Source: [Phormidium] sp. LEGE 05292
GTDB taxonomy: Bacteria > Cyanobacteriota > Cyanobacteriia > Cyanobacteriales > Aerosakkonemataceae
Assembly: GCF_015207735.1 (NCBI RefSeq)
Contig: NZ_JADEWG010000010.1
Coordinates: 24,259 to 88,258, forward strand
Length of the DNA: 64,000 nt
Reading direction: 5' to 3'
The notes under the pieces are model-generated. The model had not been told where the DNA came from, searched no databases, and was given only the letters and a program-made list of their open reading frames with translations. Shown here in pieces: positions 27,002 to 35,100 of this stretch. Position 1 is the stretch's first letter, and every line of letters begins with the position of its first letter. The position numbers and the translations under genes were made by a program.

Positions 27002-27709
27002 TTATTCAGCAGCTTCTTTGCCTGATTGTTCCAACCAAGTATCATACAAATCGGGACGACGATCGCGAGTTCTTTCGATTTGCTGTTCTCTTCGCCAACG
27101 AGCAATTTCTCCATGATTTCCTGATAATAATACATCTGGAACTCGCCAACCGCGAAATTCTGGCGGGCGGGTGTACTGCGGATAATCTAACAAAATAGCT
27201 TCAAAACTTTCGGCTTTTAAAGATTCTTCTTTACCCACCGTTCCTGGTAGTAACCGCACTACGCCATTAATTAACGTTAATGCGGGAATCTCTCCACAAG
27301 TTAAGATAAAATCTCCCAAAGATACCTCACGAGTCACTAAATTTAACACTCGTTCATCAACCCCTTCATAATGACCACAAATAATCACTAGTTGGTCATA
27401 ATTAGTTGCCCATTCTTTTAATAATCCTTGATTGAGAGTTTCCCCTTGGGGAGTCATTAAAATTACATCCCGTTTTGGTAAAATTGGTAGAGATTCCACA
27501 GCAGCAAAGATCGGTTCTGGCTTCATTAACATTCCCACACCACCACCGTAAGGTTCATCATCTACTCGTCGATGCTTATCTGTGGCATAATCTCTGGGAT
27601 TCACCAGATTTACAGCAGCAATCTGTTTCGCTAAGGCTTTCCCCAACAAGCCGGAACTTAGCGGGGAAGTGAAAAAATCGGGAAACAGGGTAACAACATC
27701 TATCCGCAC
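27002..27709 (-). CDS. trmD: tRNA (guanine-37-N1)-methyltransferase TrmD
   Basis: A 235-residue SPOUT methyltransferase that methylates G37 of tRNAs and prevents frameshifting. Signatures: RIDVVTLFPDFFTSPLSSGLLGKA, NPRDYATDKHRRVDDEPYGGGVGMLMKPEP, IICGHYEGVDERV, and the knot region VSLGDFILTCGEIPALTLI. Usual enzymes have Gly-Gly or similar where this reads Cys-Gly, a modest variation. Close linkage of trmD with ispF is seen in other cyanobacteria; here DUF1517 lies between, after a 221-bp gap. Confidence 0.97.
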   Translation of the reverse strand: MRIDVVTLFPDFFTSPLSSGLLGKALAKQIAAVNLVNPRDYATDKHRRVDDEPYGGGVGMLMKPEPIFAAVESLPILPKRDVILMTPQGETLNQGLLKEWATNYDQLVIICGHYEGVDERVLNLVTREVSLGDFILTCGEIPALTLINGVVRLLPGTVGKEESLKAESFEAILLDYPQYTRPPEFRGWRVPDVLLSGNHGEIARWRREQQIERTRDRRPDLYDTWLEQSGKEAAE

Positions 27710-27741
27710 AATTTTACAATCTCTTGAAAAAGAACAACTTT

Positions 27742-27830
27742 CTAGTGCAGTGTTGCAGAAATCACCAACCAGTTGAAAAAAAGGTAAAAAGCTTGTACGA
27801 GCCTTGTGTCCTTCTGCCTTCTTGCACTAG
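27742..27830. mobile_element. MITE-like element, copy 1
   Basis: An 89-bp element bounded by CTAGTGCA and TGCACTAG. Its left part CTAGTGCAGTGTTGCAGAAA and right part CCTTCTGCCTTCTTGCACTA match, in inverted orientation, the element at 48792-48890, with further similarity inside (AGTTGAAAA, AGGTAAAAA). It has no coding capacity and lies between trmD and cphB. Confidence 0.8.
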
Positions 27831-28241
27831 TTTAGCTATAAAAGTTACCAAAAGATAACAAGAATAGTGTTAAAAATTAGGACTCAGTACCAATTCGTTT
27901 AATTTGCAGCCTGACAAATTTTAGATTTCGATACTATCAGATTGTAAGATATAACTACTTCGTAAATATTGGCTAATTTCTCACAATGACGGACAAAAAG
28001 TTTCATAAAAGTTTAATATTAGGTCTAATAAACTACTATTATGTGTTAAAGATTACGATCTAGAGCGTTAACCATACCAGTACTGAGTTCTGAGTAGGGA
28101 GTTACTTACTTTAGGATTGTTAGCTTTCCGATCCTAATCACAGGAGAGGAGAAGGCTGAACTCAGGACTAAAAATGAGGAGAACAAACATTTGTTAAGTA
28201 TGGCTTAAAACTCAGACTAACCGGAGAAGAGGAAACATAAA
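27831..28241. other. Gene-free upstream region of cphB
   Basis: About 410 bp without a convincing gene. It holds A/T-rich sequence, a GAGGAG/GAGAAGG purine stretch near 28143, and a purine-rich GAAGAGGAAAC ribosome-binding region directly before the cphB ATG at 28242. No NtcA-type GTA-N8-TAC site was found by eye. Confidence 0.5.
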
Positions 28242-29123
28242 ATGCTGCAATTAGAAGTTCAAGCACAGGAACAGACAAAGCCCCAACCGATGAAAACAGC
28301 AGTGATGGTAATTGGCGGTGCTGAAGATAAAGTACATGGTAGAGAGATTCTCCATGCTTTCTTTAATCGTTCTGGGGGAGCGGATGCTCAGATAGCTATC
28401 ATACCATCAGCGTCCCGTGAGCCTGCAATTATTGGGGAAAGATACCGGGCGATATTTCAGGAGATGGGGGCGAAGCGGATCGAGTTGGTAGATATTCGCG
28501 ATCGCGTTCAGTGCGAAGACCCCGCTTACCATGAATTCTTAGAAGTTTGTACAGGCGTATTTATGACAGGCGGCGATCAGCTGAGATTATGTGGATTGCT
28601 GGCTGATACGCCGTTTATGGAAAAATTACGCTTGGGAGTTTGGCAAGGTAGACTGACTTTAGCCGGAACTAGTGCAGGTGCAGCAGTCATGGGACACCAC
28701 ATGATCGCAGGTGGTGGAAGTGGCGAATGTCCCAACCGTTCCTTAGTAGATATGGCGACGGGTTTAGGTTTTTTACCAGAAGTAATTGTCGATCAACATT
28801 TCCACAATCGGAATCGCATGGCAAGACTAATGAGTGCAGTTTCCGCCCACCCCGATCGCTTGGGAATTGGTATTGATGAAGACACCTGCGCTTTATTTGA
28901 AGGTGATGGGATTATTCAAGTATTGGGAAAAGGTACAGTCACCGTTGTTGACCCTTCAGAAATGTCTTATACCAATCAACCATACATCGGTGCTACTGAC
29001 CCAATCAGTATTTATAATTTGAGGGTTCACATTCTTAGCTATGGCGATCGCTATGATATGCGTCAACGAAAAATAATTCCTTCGTTAGGTGAAGGATGTG
29101 TAACCGATCAAACACAAACATAA
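28242..29123 (+). CDS. cphB: Cyanophycinase
   Basis: A 293-residue serine hydrolase of the peptidase S51 family. It releases beta-Asp-Arg dipeptides from cyanophycin, the cytoplasmic nitrogen and carbon reserve. The catalytic nucleophile is Ser144 in AGTSAGAAVMGHHMI, with ITAGGDQLRL-like context (FMTGGDQLRLC) and a His in VDQHFHNRNRM. FFN-type elements and LGIGIDEDTCAL follow as in cyanobacterial CphB. Length is as expected. A purine-rich RBS precedes the ATG. cphA follows 244 bp downstream, the usual order. The name should not be confused with the phytochrome CphB. Confidence 0.96.
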   Translation: MLQLEVQAQEQTKPQPMKTAVMVIGGAEDKVHGREILHAFFNRSGGADAQIAIIPSASREPAIIGERYRAIFQEMGAKRIELVDIRDRVQCEDPAYHEFLEVCTGVFMTGGDQLRLCGLLADTPFMEKLRLGVWQGRLTLAGTSAGAAVMGHHMIAGGGSGECPNRSLVDMATGLGFLPEVIVDQHFHNRNRMARLMSAVSAHPDRLGIGIDEDTCALFEGDGIIQVLGKGTVTVVDPSEMSYTNQPYIGATDPISIYNLRVHILSYGDRYDMRQRKIIPSLGEGCVTDQTQT

Positions 29124-29367
29124 AATTTTGGTTTAGTTTTTCGTTTTGTCTCTGAACTTAAAATGCTGAATCTGGGCGCTAGCTAATCCCGTTAACTAGT
29201 AGTATTTTGAACATTGCTGGTTAACCAACTTCCTTTAAAATGTACGGAAAACCAAAAATGCTTCGCCAAAAATGTTACTAGTGAACAGTTTAGTGGAGCC
29301 TCAGAATTTGAAACTAGATAATTGTGTTTACTGCTGTCCTGCTGCTCAATGACTCTCGGATACTGCC

Positions 29368-32046
29368 ATGAAAATTCTTAAAATCCAGACGTTACGCGGT
29401 CCTAACTATTGGAGCATTCGACGACACAAACTTATCGTGATGCGTCTCGATTTGGAAGAACTTGCCGATCGTCCGTCGAACGAAATACCAGGTTTTTATG
29501 AGGGATTGGTCGAAGTTTTACCCAGCTTAATAGAGCATTTTTGTTCCCCAGGGTGTCGCGGTGGTTTCCTAAGCAGAGTTAAAGAAGGCACGCTGATGGG
29601 GCATATCATAGAACACATTGCCCTGGAACTACAGATGCTAGCAGGGATAGAAGTGGGATTTGGTCGGACTCGCGAAACGCCTACACCGGGGATATATCAC
29701 GTCGTAGTTGAATACAAAGACGAACAAGCGGGTCGCTATGCAGTGCGGGCTGCGGTCAGGCTGTGCCAAAGCATCATGGACACAGGTAGTTATCCCCAAA
29801 CAGAATTAGAGCAAGACCTGCAAGACCTAAAAGAAATGGCAGCGGATGCTGCTTTAGGGCCAAGTACAGAAACAATTGTTAAAGAAGCAGAACTGAGGGG
29901 AATTCCTTGGACACCTTTAAGCGCCCGTGCTTTGGTGCAATTCGGTCAAGGGATATATCAAAAGCGAATTCAAGCAACTCTGTCTTCCCAAACGGGAATT
30001 TTAGGTGTAGAACTAGCTTCGGATAAAGAAAGTACCAAACAAATTTTGCGGGAAGCGGGAGTCCCAGTTCCGCGAGGGACTGTGGTCAATTTCTTGGATG
30101 ATTTGGCAGATGCGATCGCAGATGTGGGCGGCTACCCGATCGTAATTAAGCCGTTGGATGGTAATCACGGACGCGGGATTACCATTAACATTACGACTTG
30201 GGAAGAAGCAGAAGAAGCTTACGATGCGGCGAAGGAAGTTTCTAAATCGGTAATTGTGGAACGCTATTACCAAGGACGGGATCACCGGATTTTAGTCGTC
30301 AATGGTAAAGTCGTAGCCGTTGCTGAAAGAATACCCGCCCACGTAGTCGGAGATGGTAAATCGACAATTCAAGAATTGATTGATGAAACTAATCGCGACC
30401 CGAATCGGGGCGAGGGACATGATAATGTGCTGACCCGGATTGAACTCGATCGCACTTCCTGGCAATTATTAGAAAAACAAGGTTATACCCTGGAAACAGT
30501 ATTACCAAAAGATGAAATTTGTTATCTCCGGGCAACAGCTAACCTGAGTACAGGGGGGATTGCAGTCGATCGCACTGACGAAATTCACAAAGAAAACATT
30601 TGGATCGCCCAAAGAGTAGCGAAAATTATCGGCTTGGATATTGCCGGAATCGATGTAGTTACATCTGATATCACCCGTCCGTTAAAAGAAATGGATGGGG
30701 TAATTGTGGAAGTGAACGCTGCACCCGGATTTAGAATGCACGCTTCGCCTAGCCGGGGAATTGCGCGAAATGTCGGTGGCGCGGTAATTGATATGTTATA
30801 CCCCCCTGGCGCACCGAGCCGCATCCCCATTTTGGCAGTCACAGGTACTAACGGCAAAACTACAACTACTCGCTTGTTGGCGCATATTTACCGCCAAACA
30901 GGTATGGTCGTGGGATACACGACGACTGATGGCACTTACATCGGGGAGTTCTTGGTGGAAAAAGGTGATAATACTGGCCCCCAAAGTGCTCAGTTGATTT
31001 TACAAGACCCGACGGTAGAAGTAGCGGTGTTGGAAGCTGCTAGGGGTGGGATTTTGCGATCGGGATTAGGATTTGATGCTAGTGATGTGGGTATTATCCT
31101 CAATGTCGCCGCCGATCACTTGGGGATTGCTGATATTGACACGGTAGAAAAATTAGCTCACGTTAAAAGTGTAGTAGCCGAAGCGATTCACCCCAATGGC
31201 TATGCCGTACTCAATGCTGACGATCCGTTAGTTTCAGCAATGGCGCAACGGACAAAGGCACAGGTAGCTTACTTCTCGATGAATCCTGATTCCCAGTTAA
31301 TTAAAGAACATACTCGCTCTGGTGGGATTGCCGCAGTTTATGAAAACGGCTATATCTCAATTTTGAAGGGAGATTGGACGATTAGAATTGAACAGGCAGT
31401 TAATGTACCCTTGACAATGGGTGGCAGAGCACCATTTATGATTGCAAATGCTTTAGCTGCTAGTTTGGCTGCATTTGTTCAAGGTGTAGATGTTGATGTA
31501 ATTCGATCGGCAATTAAAACTTTCCGCGCTTCCAGCAATCAAACTCCAGGGAGAATGAATTTGTTTAACTTGGGCAATTATCATGCTTTAATCGATTATG
31601 CCCATAACCCCCACAGCTACGAAGCTTTAGCGAGTTTCGTTCGCAGTTGGCCTGGTGAAAGAGTTGGAGTAGTGGGCGGCCCTGGCGATCGCAGAGATGA
31701 AGATTTTGTCCAGTTAGGGAAGTTGGCGGCGCAAATGTTCGATCGGATCATCGTCAAAGAAGATGATGATAACAGAGGCAGAGAAAGAGGCGATGGCGCA
31801 CGATTAATTATCGAAGGCATCAAGCAAACTAAAGCAGATTTTAATTACGACACAATTCTCGATGAAACAAAAGCGATTAATACTGCTTTAGATAGTGCGA
31901 CTGTCAACAGTTTGGTAGTAGTTTTGCCCGAAAGTGTCAGTCGTGCCGTCAGCTTAATTGAAGCCCGTAATCCCATCCCCGAAGCAGTACAACAACCTGC
32001 AACTGTAGAATCTAATAATGCAGTTACTTCCTCAGTAGGGAATTAG
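29368..32046 (+). CDS. cphA: Cyanophycin synthetase
   Basis: An 892-residue enzyme that polymerises aspartate and arginine into cyanophycin using ATP. Order: N-terminal domain (~1-160, KILKIQTLRGPNYWSIRRHKLI), ATP-grasp domain (~220-470, PIVIKPLDGNHGRGITINI, VIVERYYQGRDHRILVVNGKVVAVAERIP and VIVEVNAAPGFRMH), and Mur-ligase-like domain from ~485 with P-loop VTGTNGKTTTTRLLAHIY (Thr492 region), VAVLEAARGGILRSGLGF and DYAHNPHSYEAL. All three active sites look intact and the length matches the family. The end runs into AAGGGAACGGGGAACGG repeats just after the stop. Confidence 0.98.
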   Translation: MKILKIQTLRGPNYWSIRRHKLIVMRLDLEELADRPSNEIPGFYEGLVEVLPSLIEHFCSPGCRGGFLSRVKEGTLMGHIIEHIALELQMLAGIEVGFGRTRETPTPGIYHVVVEYKDEQAGRYAVRAAVRLCQSIMDTGSYPQTELEQDLQDLKEMAADAALGPSTETIVKEAELRGIPWTPLSARALVQFGQGIYQKRIQATLSSQTGILGVELASDKESTKQILREAGVPVPRGTVVNFLDDLADAIADVGGYPIVIKPLDGNHGRGITINITTWEEAEEAYDAAKEVSKSVIVERYYQGRDHRILVVNGKVVAVAERIPAHVVGDGKSTIQELIDETNRDPNRGEGHDNVLTRIELDRTSWQLLEKQGYTLETVLPKDEICYLRATANLSTGGIAVDRTDEIHKENIWIAQRVAKIIGLDIAGIDVVTSDITRPLKEMDGVIVEVNAAPGFRMHASPSRGIARNVGGAVIDMLYPPGAPSRIPILAVTGTNGKTTTTRLLAHIYRQTGMVVGYTTTDGTYIGEFLVEKGDNTGPQSAQLILQDPTVEVAVLEAARGGILRSGLGFDASDVGIILNVAADHLGIADIDTVEKLAHVKSVVAEAIHPNGYAVLNADDPLVSAMAQRTKAQVAYFSMNPDSQLIKEHTRSGGIAAVYENGYISILKGDWTIRIEQAVNVPLTMGGRAPFMIANALAASLAAFVQGVDVDVIRSAIKTFRASSNQTPGRMNLFNLGNYHALIDYAHNPHSYEALASFVRSWPGERVGVVGGPGDRRDEDFVQLGKLAAQMFDRIIVKEDDDNRGRERGDGARLIIEGIKQTKADFNYDTILDETKAINTALDSATVNSLVVVLPESVSRAVSLIEARNPIPEAVQQPATVESNNAVTSSVGN

Positions 32047-32147
32047 AACAAGGGAACGGGGAACGGAGAACAAGGAACAGGTAAAAATTTAATTTTCCCC
32101 TTGTCCCCTTGTCCCCTTGTCTCCTTGTCCCCCTGTCCCCTGCTCCT
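32047..32147. repeat. CCCCTTGT-type tandem repeats between cphA and tatA
   Basis: AACAAGGGAACGGGGAACGG just after cphA and TTGTCCCCTTGTCCCCTTGT from 32101 are purine/pyrimidine-biased tandem units. The latter encodes the C-terminal tail of the TatA protein. The convergent 3' ends may also be terminated here. Confidence 0.8.
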
Positions 32148-32304
32148 CTGCTTCCTCCTGGGATTTGCTCATTTCATCTTTAAAGCCTCGTAAAGTTTTA
32201 CCCAAAGCACTGCCCATTTCGGGGATCTTTTTCGGGCCGAAAACTAGTAGAGCAACTACAGCAATAATGCCGATTTCTGGTAATCCTAATCCAAACATTT
32301 GCAT
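32089..32304 (-). CDS. tatA: TatA/E-type twin-arginine translocase subunit
   Basis: A 71-residue TatA/TatE-like protein, a pore-forming component of the Tat system that exports folded proteins across the plasma and thylakoid membranes. It has the short N-terminal part MQMFGLGLPEIGI, a transmembrane helix (IAVVALLVFGPKKIPEMG with the conserved FGP hinge) and the amphipathic helix LGKTLRGFKDEMSK. After residue ~50 the sequence is EEAEEQGTGGQGDKGTRGQG, encoded by a tandem repeat. TatA tails are normally variable and dispensable, so this is probably tolerated. TatA and TatE cannot be separated from sequence. Confidence 0.93.
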   Translation of the reverse strand: MQMFGLGLPEIGIIAVVALLVFGPKKIPEMGSALGKTLRGFKDEMSKSQEEAEEQGTGGQGDKGTRGQGEN

Positions 32305-32435
32305 CTCCTATTTTGTAAGTGTTAAATTTTTAACTTTGATTACAGTTTATCCCAGAAGGGAGATAAGTCAGCTATGCTAATTGTCGATTTTTAGATCATG
32401 CTCCGAATTAGCTGATTAAAAATAGTTTAACTATT

Positions 32436-34940
32436 ATGAATATTCCGGCTATTGTCGATGTTGTCATCGGGTTAATTTTCATCTACCTAATTTTAAGCTT
32501 GCTGGCCTCAGAAATTCAAGAATTAATTGCTACGGTGTTTCAGTGGCGAGCACAGCACCTAAGACAGTCAATAATTAATTTGCTGGCTGGTGATACGATC
32601 ACCGATCAAAATATAGAATCAGCTAAACAACTGACCAAGGATTTGTATAATCATCCTCTGCTGAACGATATCAATCAAGAGGCGAGAGGATTATTTGCGA
32701 CAATGTTTCGGAAAATTACTTGGTTTGTATCATGGATTTATCAAGGGTTAACTGGCAGAGATGGAGTTTTTGGCAATAAAGTTAGTGCGCCTTCATATAT
32801 ACCTGGAGAAACTTTTGCCACCGCTTTAATTGAAAGGCTAGGAATTGGTAAACTGGTTGAGCCGCTGATTGAGGCGAAGTTCGATCGCTTTAGAAGTTCA
32901 ATTGTTGAGAATATCGGTACTATTGTCGATCGCACTGAAGAAATTCTCAAATCAGAAGAACTCGAAGCAGCGTTAAGCAAAAGCCCTGCTAAAGACGAAT
33001 ATTATAAATTACTGCAAGTTGATTTGTATAAAATATATAAACAGTTTAGTAATAGTGACCTTACCCTAATTAAAGCAATAGATAAAATCTCGCTACGAAT
33101 TGAGCAGTTTATTCATCAATTACAAGGTGAAGAACAAAAGAAAAAATTATCGATTTGGAAGCAAGTTTTTTTTGGAGATCGGAATGAATTGGCGATCGTC
33201 AATGGTGGATTGCAGCCGACAATTGAAGAAGTTGCTGATTTGATAAATCAAAATAGTATAACTTGGCAAGGATATAAAGATAAAATTAACACATATTATC
33301 AACAAAGATATCAAGATGTTGTTGATGAATTGCAAAATTTTATTGTACTGTTTGATGCAACTATTCGGATAATTATTAATCCTGCACAAACTAAGTTTAT
33401 AACTAAGGAAAATATTTTAGAATCACCAGATTATACAAAATTTTGGGCAACTAATTCAATTACATCTGAAATCAAATTAGGTATGCCTTTGTCTAGTATG
33501 TATGAGGAATTAATCAAAATTATCAATAAAAAAATTAAAAATAATCCAGGGGCAAAAGATAAATTAGAGGCTTTTAAGCAAGGTTTTGGTGAAGAAGGTC
33601 GAAAATTACTTGGTTCCAAAGTATTCCAATTAAAAGGGAAAGAGTTATTTTCAATTTGTCTTCTGATAGGCTTTTTAATTGTTACTTGGACTGCTGTTTT
33701 TCCTTTAGGAACACTCTTCATTACCCCTGTTGGAGGAATAGTTTTTATTATAATTCTCATTGTTATTTTTGTTTTGTTATTACTGGTTAATAAAGAGCCT
33801 AAGAGTTATGATGATTCTAACGAACAAGGAAGCATTGTAAATTTAGTAGATGTATTTTTCTCGCCTAGTCCTAACATTGAAAGTAATAGGGAAAACTTAA
33901 TTGAATCATTTATAAGTGAATTTAAAACCCTAGTGGAGGAAAAGCCAGAAAACCTTAACTGGGAGTTGAGTAGACTGGGACAGAGTTTTCGTCAATACTA
34001 CCGAGCTTTAATTATTAATAATGCAGATATTGATTTGCCTTTTATTCCTAGTTCTGTGAAACAGAGTGTGACTACACTGGTTAAACGAGCAAAAACGAAG
34101 ATCGATCGCACTGGAAATGAAGTTAACCAGCTAGCACAAGAAATTGAAATTTGGTTCGATCGATCGATGGATCGCTCATCAGGGGTTTATAAACGGAATG
34201 CTAAAGGGATTAGTTTGTTAATTGGTTTTGGATTAGCCATTGCGACGAATTCTAACTCAATTTACATTGCGAATCAACTTGCATACGATCAAGAACTGCG
34301 ACAAGCTATAGTACAGGGTTCAGAAAATTTTATTGCCACTGAAAATCAATCTGCTTCATCTTTGGATGCAAATCAGTTGCGCGATACTGCTACGCAACGC
34401 TGGCGCGATCGCAACCAGAAAGTTTCGCAAATTCTAAATGAACAACTGAAATTGCCGATCGGTTGGAATCCCCGTGTGTTAGGTAGACAATTGGGTTGTG
34501 AATTCCCGAAAAATGCTCAGGAAGATGATTGGGATAAACTATTCGACAAGTGCATTAAACATAGCAAAGAAGATAAATCACTTAATTTCGATCAAATTTA
34601 CAACCAAGTTGCTAACCAAGTTGTTAGTGGAAAAAATAAATACACTGGCTCTAAAATCTTTGAAGAAGCTCAAAAACGATACGAAAACGTTCGCGCTAAG
34701 AGCAATAAACCCTCAAATTACTTTGTTCCGACTGCCATTTTCGTCATGATAACAACTTCAGGCAAATGGTTAGTAGGAATCTTGTTCTTACTAGGGTGGA
34801 TTGCTACAGCTATAGCAATTTCGATGGGTGCTCCCTTCTGGTTTGACTTGCTAGGTAAAGTGGTAAATGTTCGCAACACAGGTAATAAACCACCCTCTTC
34901 GGCAAATCAAACCTCTGTAAATTCCGAAAAAAGTTCTTAG
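32436..34940 (+). CDS. Large membrane protein of unknown family
   Basis: An 834-residue protein I cannot assign. The N-terminus is a membrane helix with a short motif, VDVVIGLIFIYLILSLLASE followed by IQELIATVFQWRAQHLRQS. A long soluble, helical part (~60-410) follows, then two membrane helices (~410-460, IVTWTAVFPLGTLF and IIILIVIFVLLLLV), another soluble stretch, a weakly hydrophobic segment (~610) and a C-terminal membrane part (~785-815) ending in MGAPFWFDLLGKVVNVRNTG, a motif I have the impression of seeing in uncharacterised bacterial proteins. No enzyme signature. It is a single gene between tatA (divergent) and a convergent molybdoenzyme gene. RBS weak. Confidence 0.6.
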   Translation: MNIPAIVDVVIGLIFIYLILSLLASEIQELIATVFQWRAQHLRQSIINLLAGDTITDQNIESAKQLTKDLYNHPLLNDINQEARGLFATMFRKITWFVSWIYQGLTGRDGVFGNKVSAPSYIPGETFATALIERLGIGKLVEPLIEAKFDRFRSSIVENIGTIVDRTEEILKSEELEAALSKSPAKDEYYKLLQVDLYKIYKQFSNSDLTLIKAIDKISLRIEQFIHQLQGEEQKKKLSIWKQVFFGDRNELAIVNGGLQPTIEEVADLINQNSITWQGYKDKINTYYQQRYQDVVDELQNFIVLFDATIRIIINPAQTKFITKENILESPDYTKFWATNSITSEIKLGMPLSSMYEELIKIINKKIKNNPGAKDKLEAFKQGFGEEGRKLLGSKVFQLKGKELFSICLLIGFLIVTWTAVFPLGTLFITPVGGIVFIIILIVIFVLLLLVNKEPKSYDDSNEQGSIVNLVDVFFSPSPNIESNRENLIESFISEFKTLVEEKPENLNWELSRLGQSFRQYYRALIINNADIDLPFIPSSVKQSVTTLVKRAKTKIDRTGNEVNQLAQEIEIWFDRSMDRSSGVYKRNAKGISLLIGFGLAIATNSNSIYIANQLAYDQELRQAIVQGSENFIATENQSASSLDANQLRDTATQRWRDRNQKVSQILNEQLKLPIGWNPRVLGRQLGCEFPKNAQEDDWDKLFDKCIKHSKEDKSLNFDQIYNQVANQVVSGKNKYTGSKIFEEAQKRYENVRAKSNKPSNYFVPTAIFVMITTSGKWLVGILFLLGWIATAIAISMGAPFWFDLLGKVVNVRNTGNKPPSSANQTSVNSEKSS

Positions 34941-34952
34941 GTTTGTTGTCAG

Positions 34953-34977
34953 GTTTGTTGTGACGACTTCAGTCGTT
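34953..34977. repeat. GACTTCAGTC palindromic repeat, left of fdhF-like gene
   Basis: GTTTGTTGTGACGACTTCAG continuing to 34977 matches the reverse complement of 37716-37740 at 22 of 25 positions. The core CGACTTCAGTCG is nearly palindromic. The two copies bracket the molybdoenzyme gene in inverted orientation. Confidence 0.75.
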
Positions 34978-35004
34978 TTATTTATCTCTAGAACTTACCC
35001 ACTG

Positions 35005-35077
35005 AGATCCCCCAACCCCCTTCCCAAGGGGGCTTAAAAGGTTCCCCCCTTGGGAAGGGGGGCTAGGGGGGATCTAG
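35005..35077. repeat. GATCCCCC-type dispersed hairpin repeat
   Basis: GATCCCCCAACCCCCTTCCC and, further on, CCCCTTGGGAAGGGGGGCTA with GGGGGGATCT form a long hairpin with two internal hairpins (CCCCTTCCCAAGGGG-like). Related sequence occurs twice near 56150-56300. It sits between convergent genes and could serve as a bidirectional terminator. Confidence 0.8.
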
Positions 35078-35100
35078 GTTTCAGGCAGAGAGTAGCTATT

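Noticed and set aside
27300..27345. TrmD knot variant (TCG) as loss of function
   Set aside because: The rest of the active site is intact and the change is mild; more likely a lineage variant.
28142..28240. Riboswitch or leader peptide before cphB
   Set aside because: Only purine-rich stretches and no stable hairpin set or open frame with a start could be shown.
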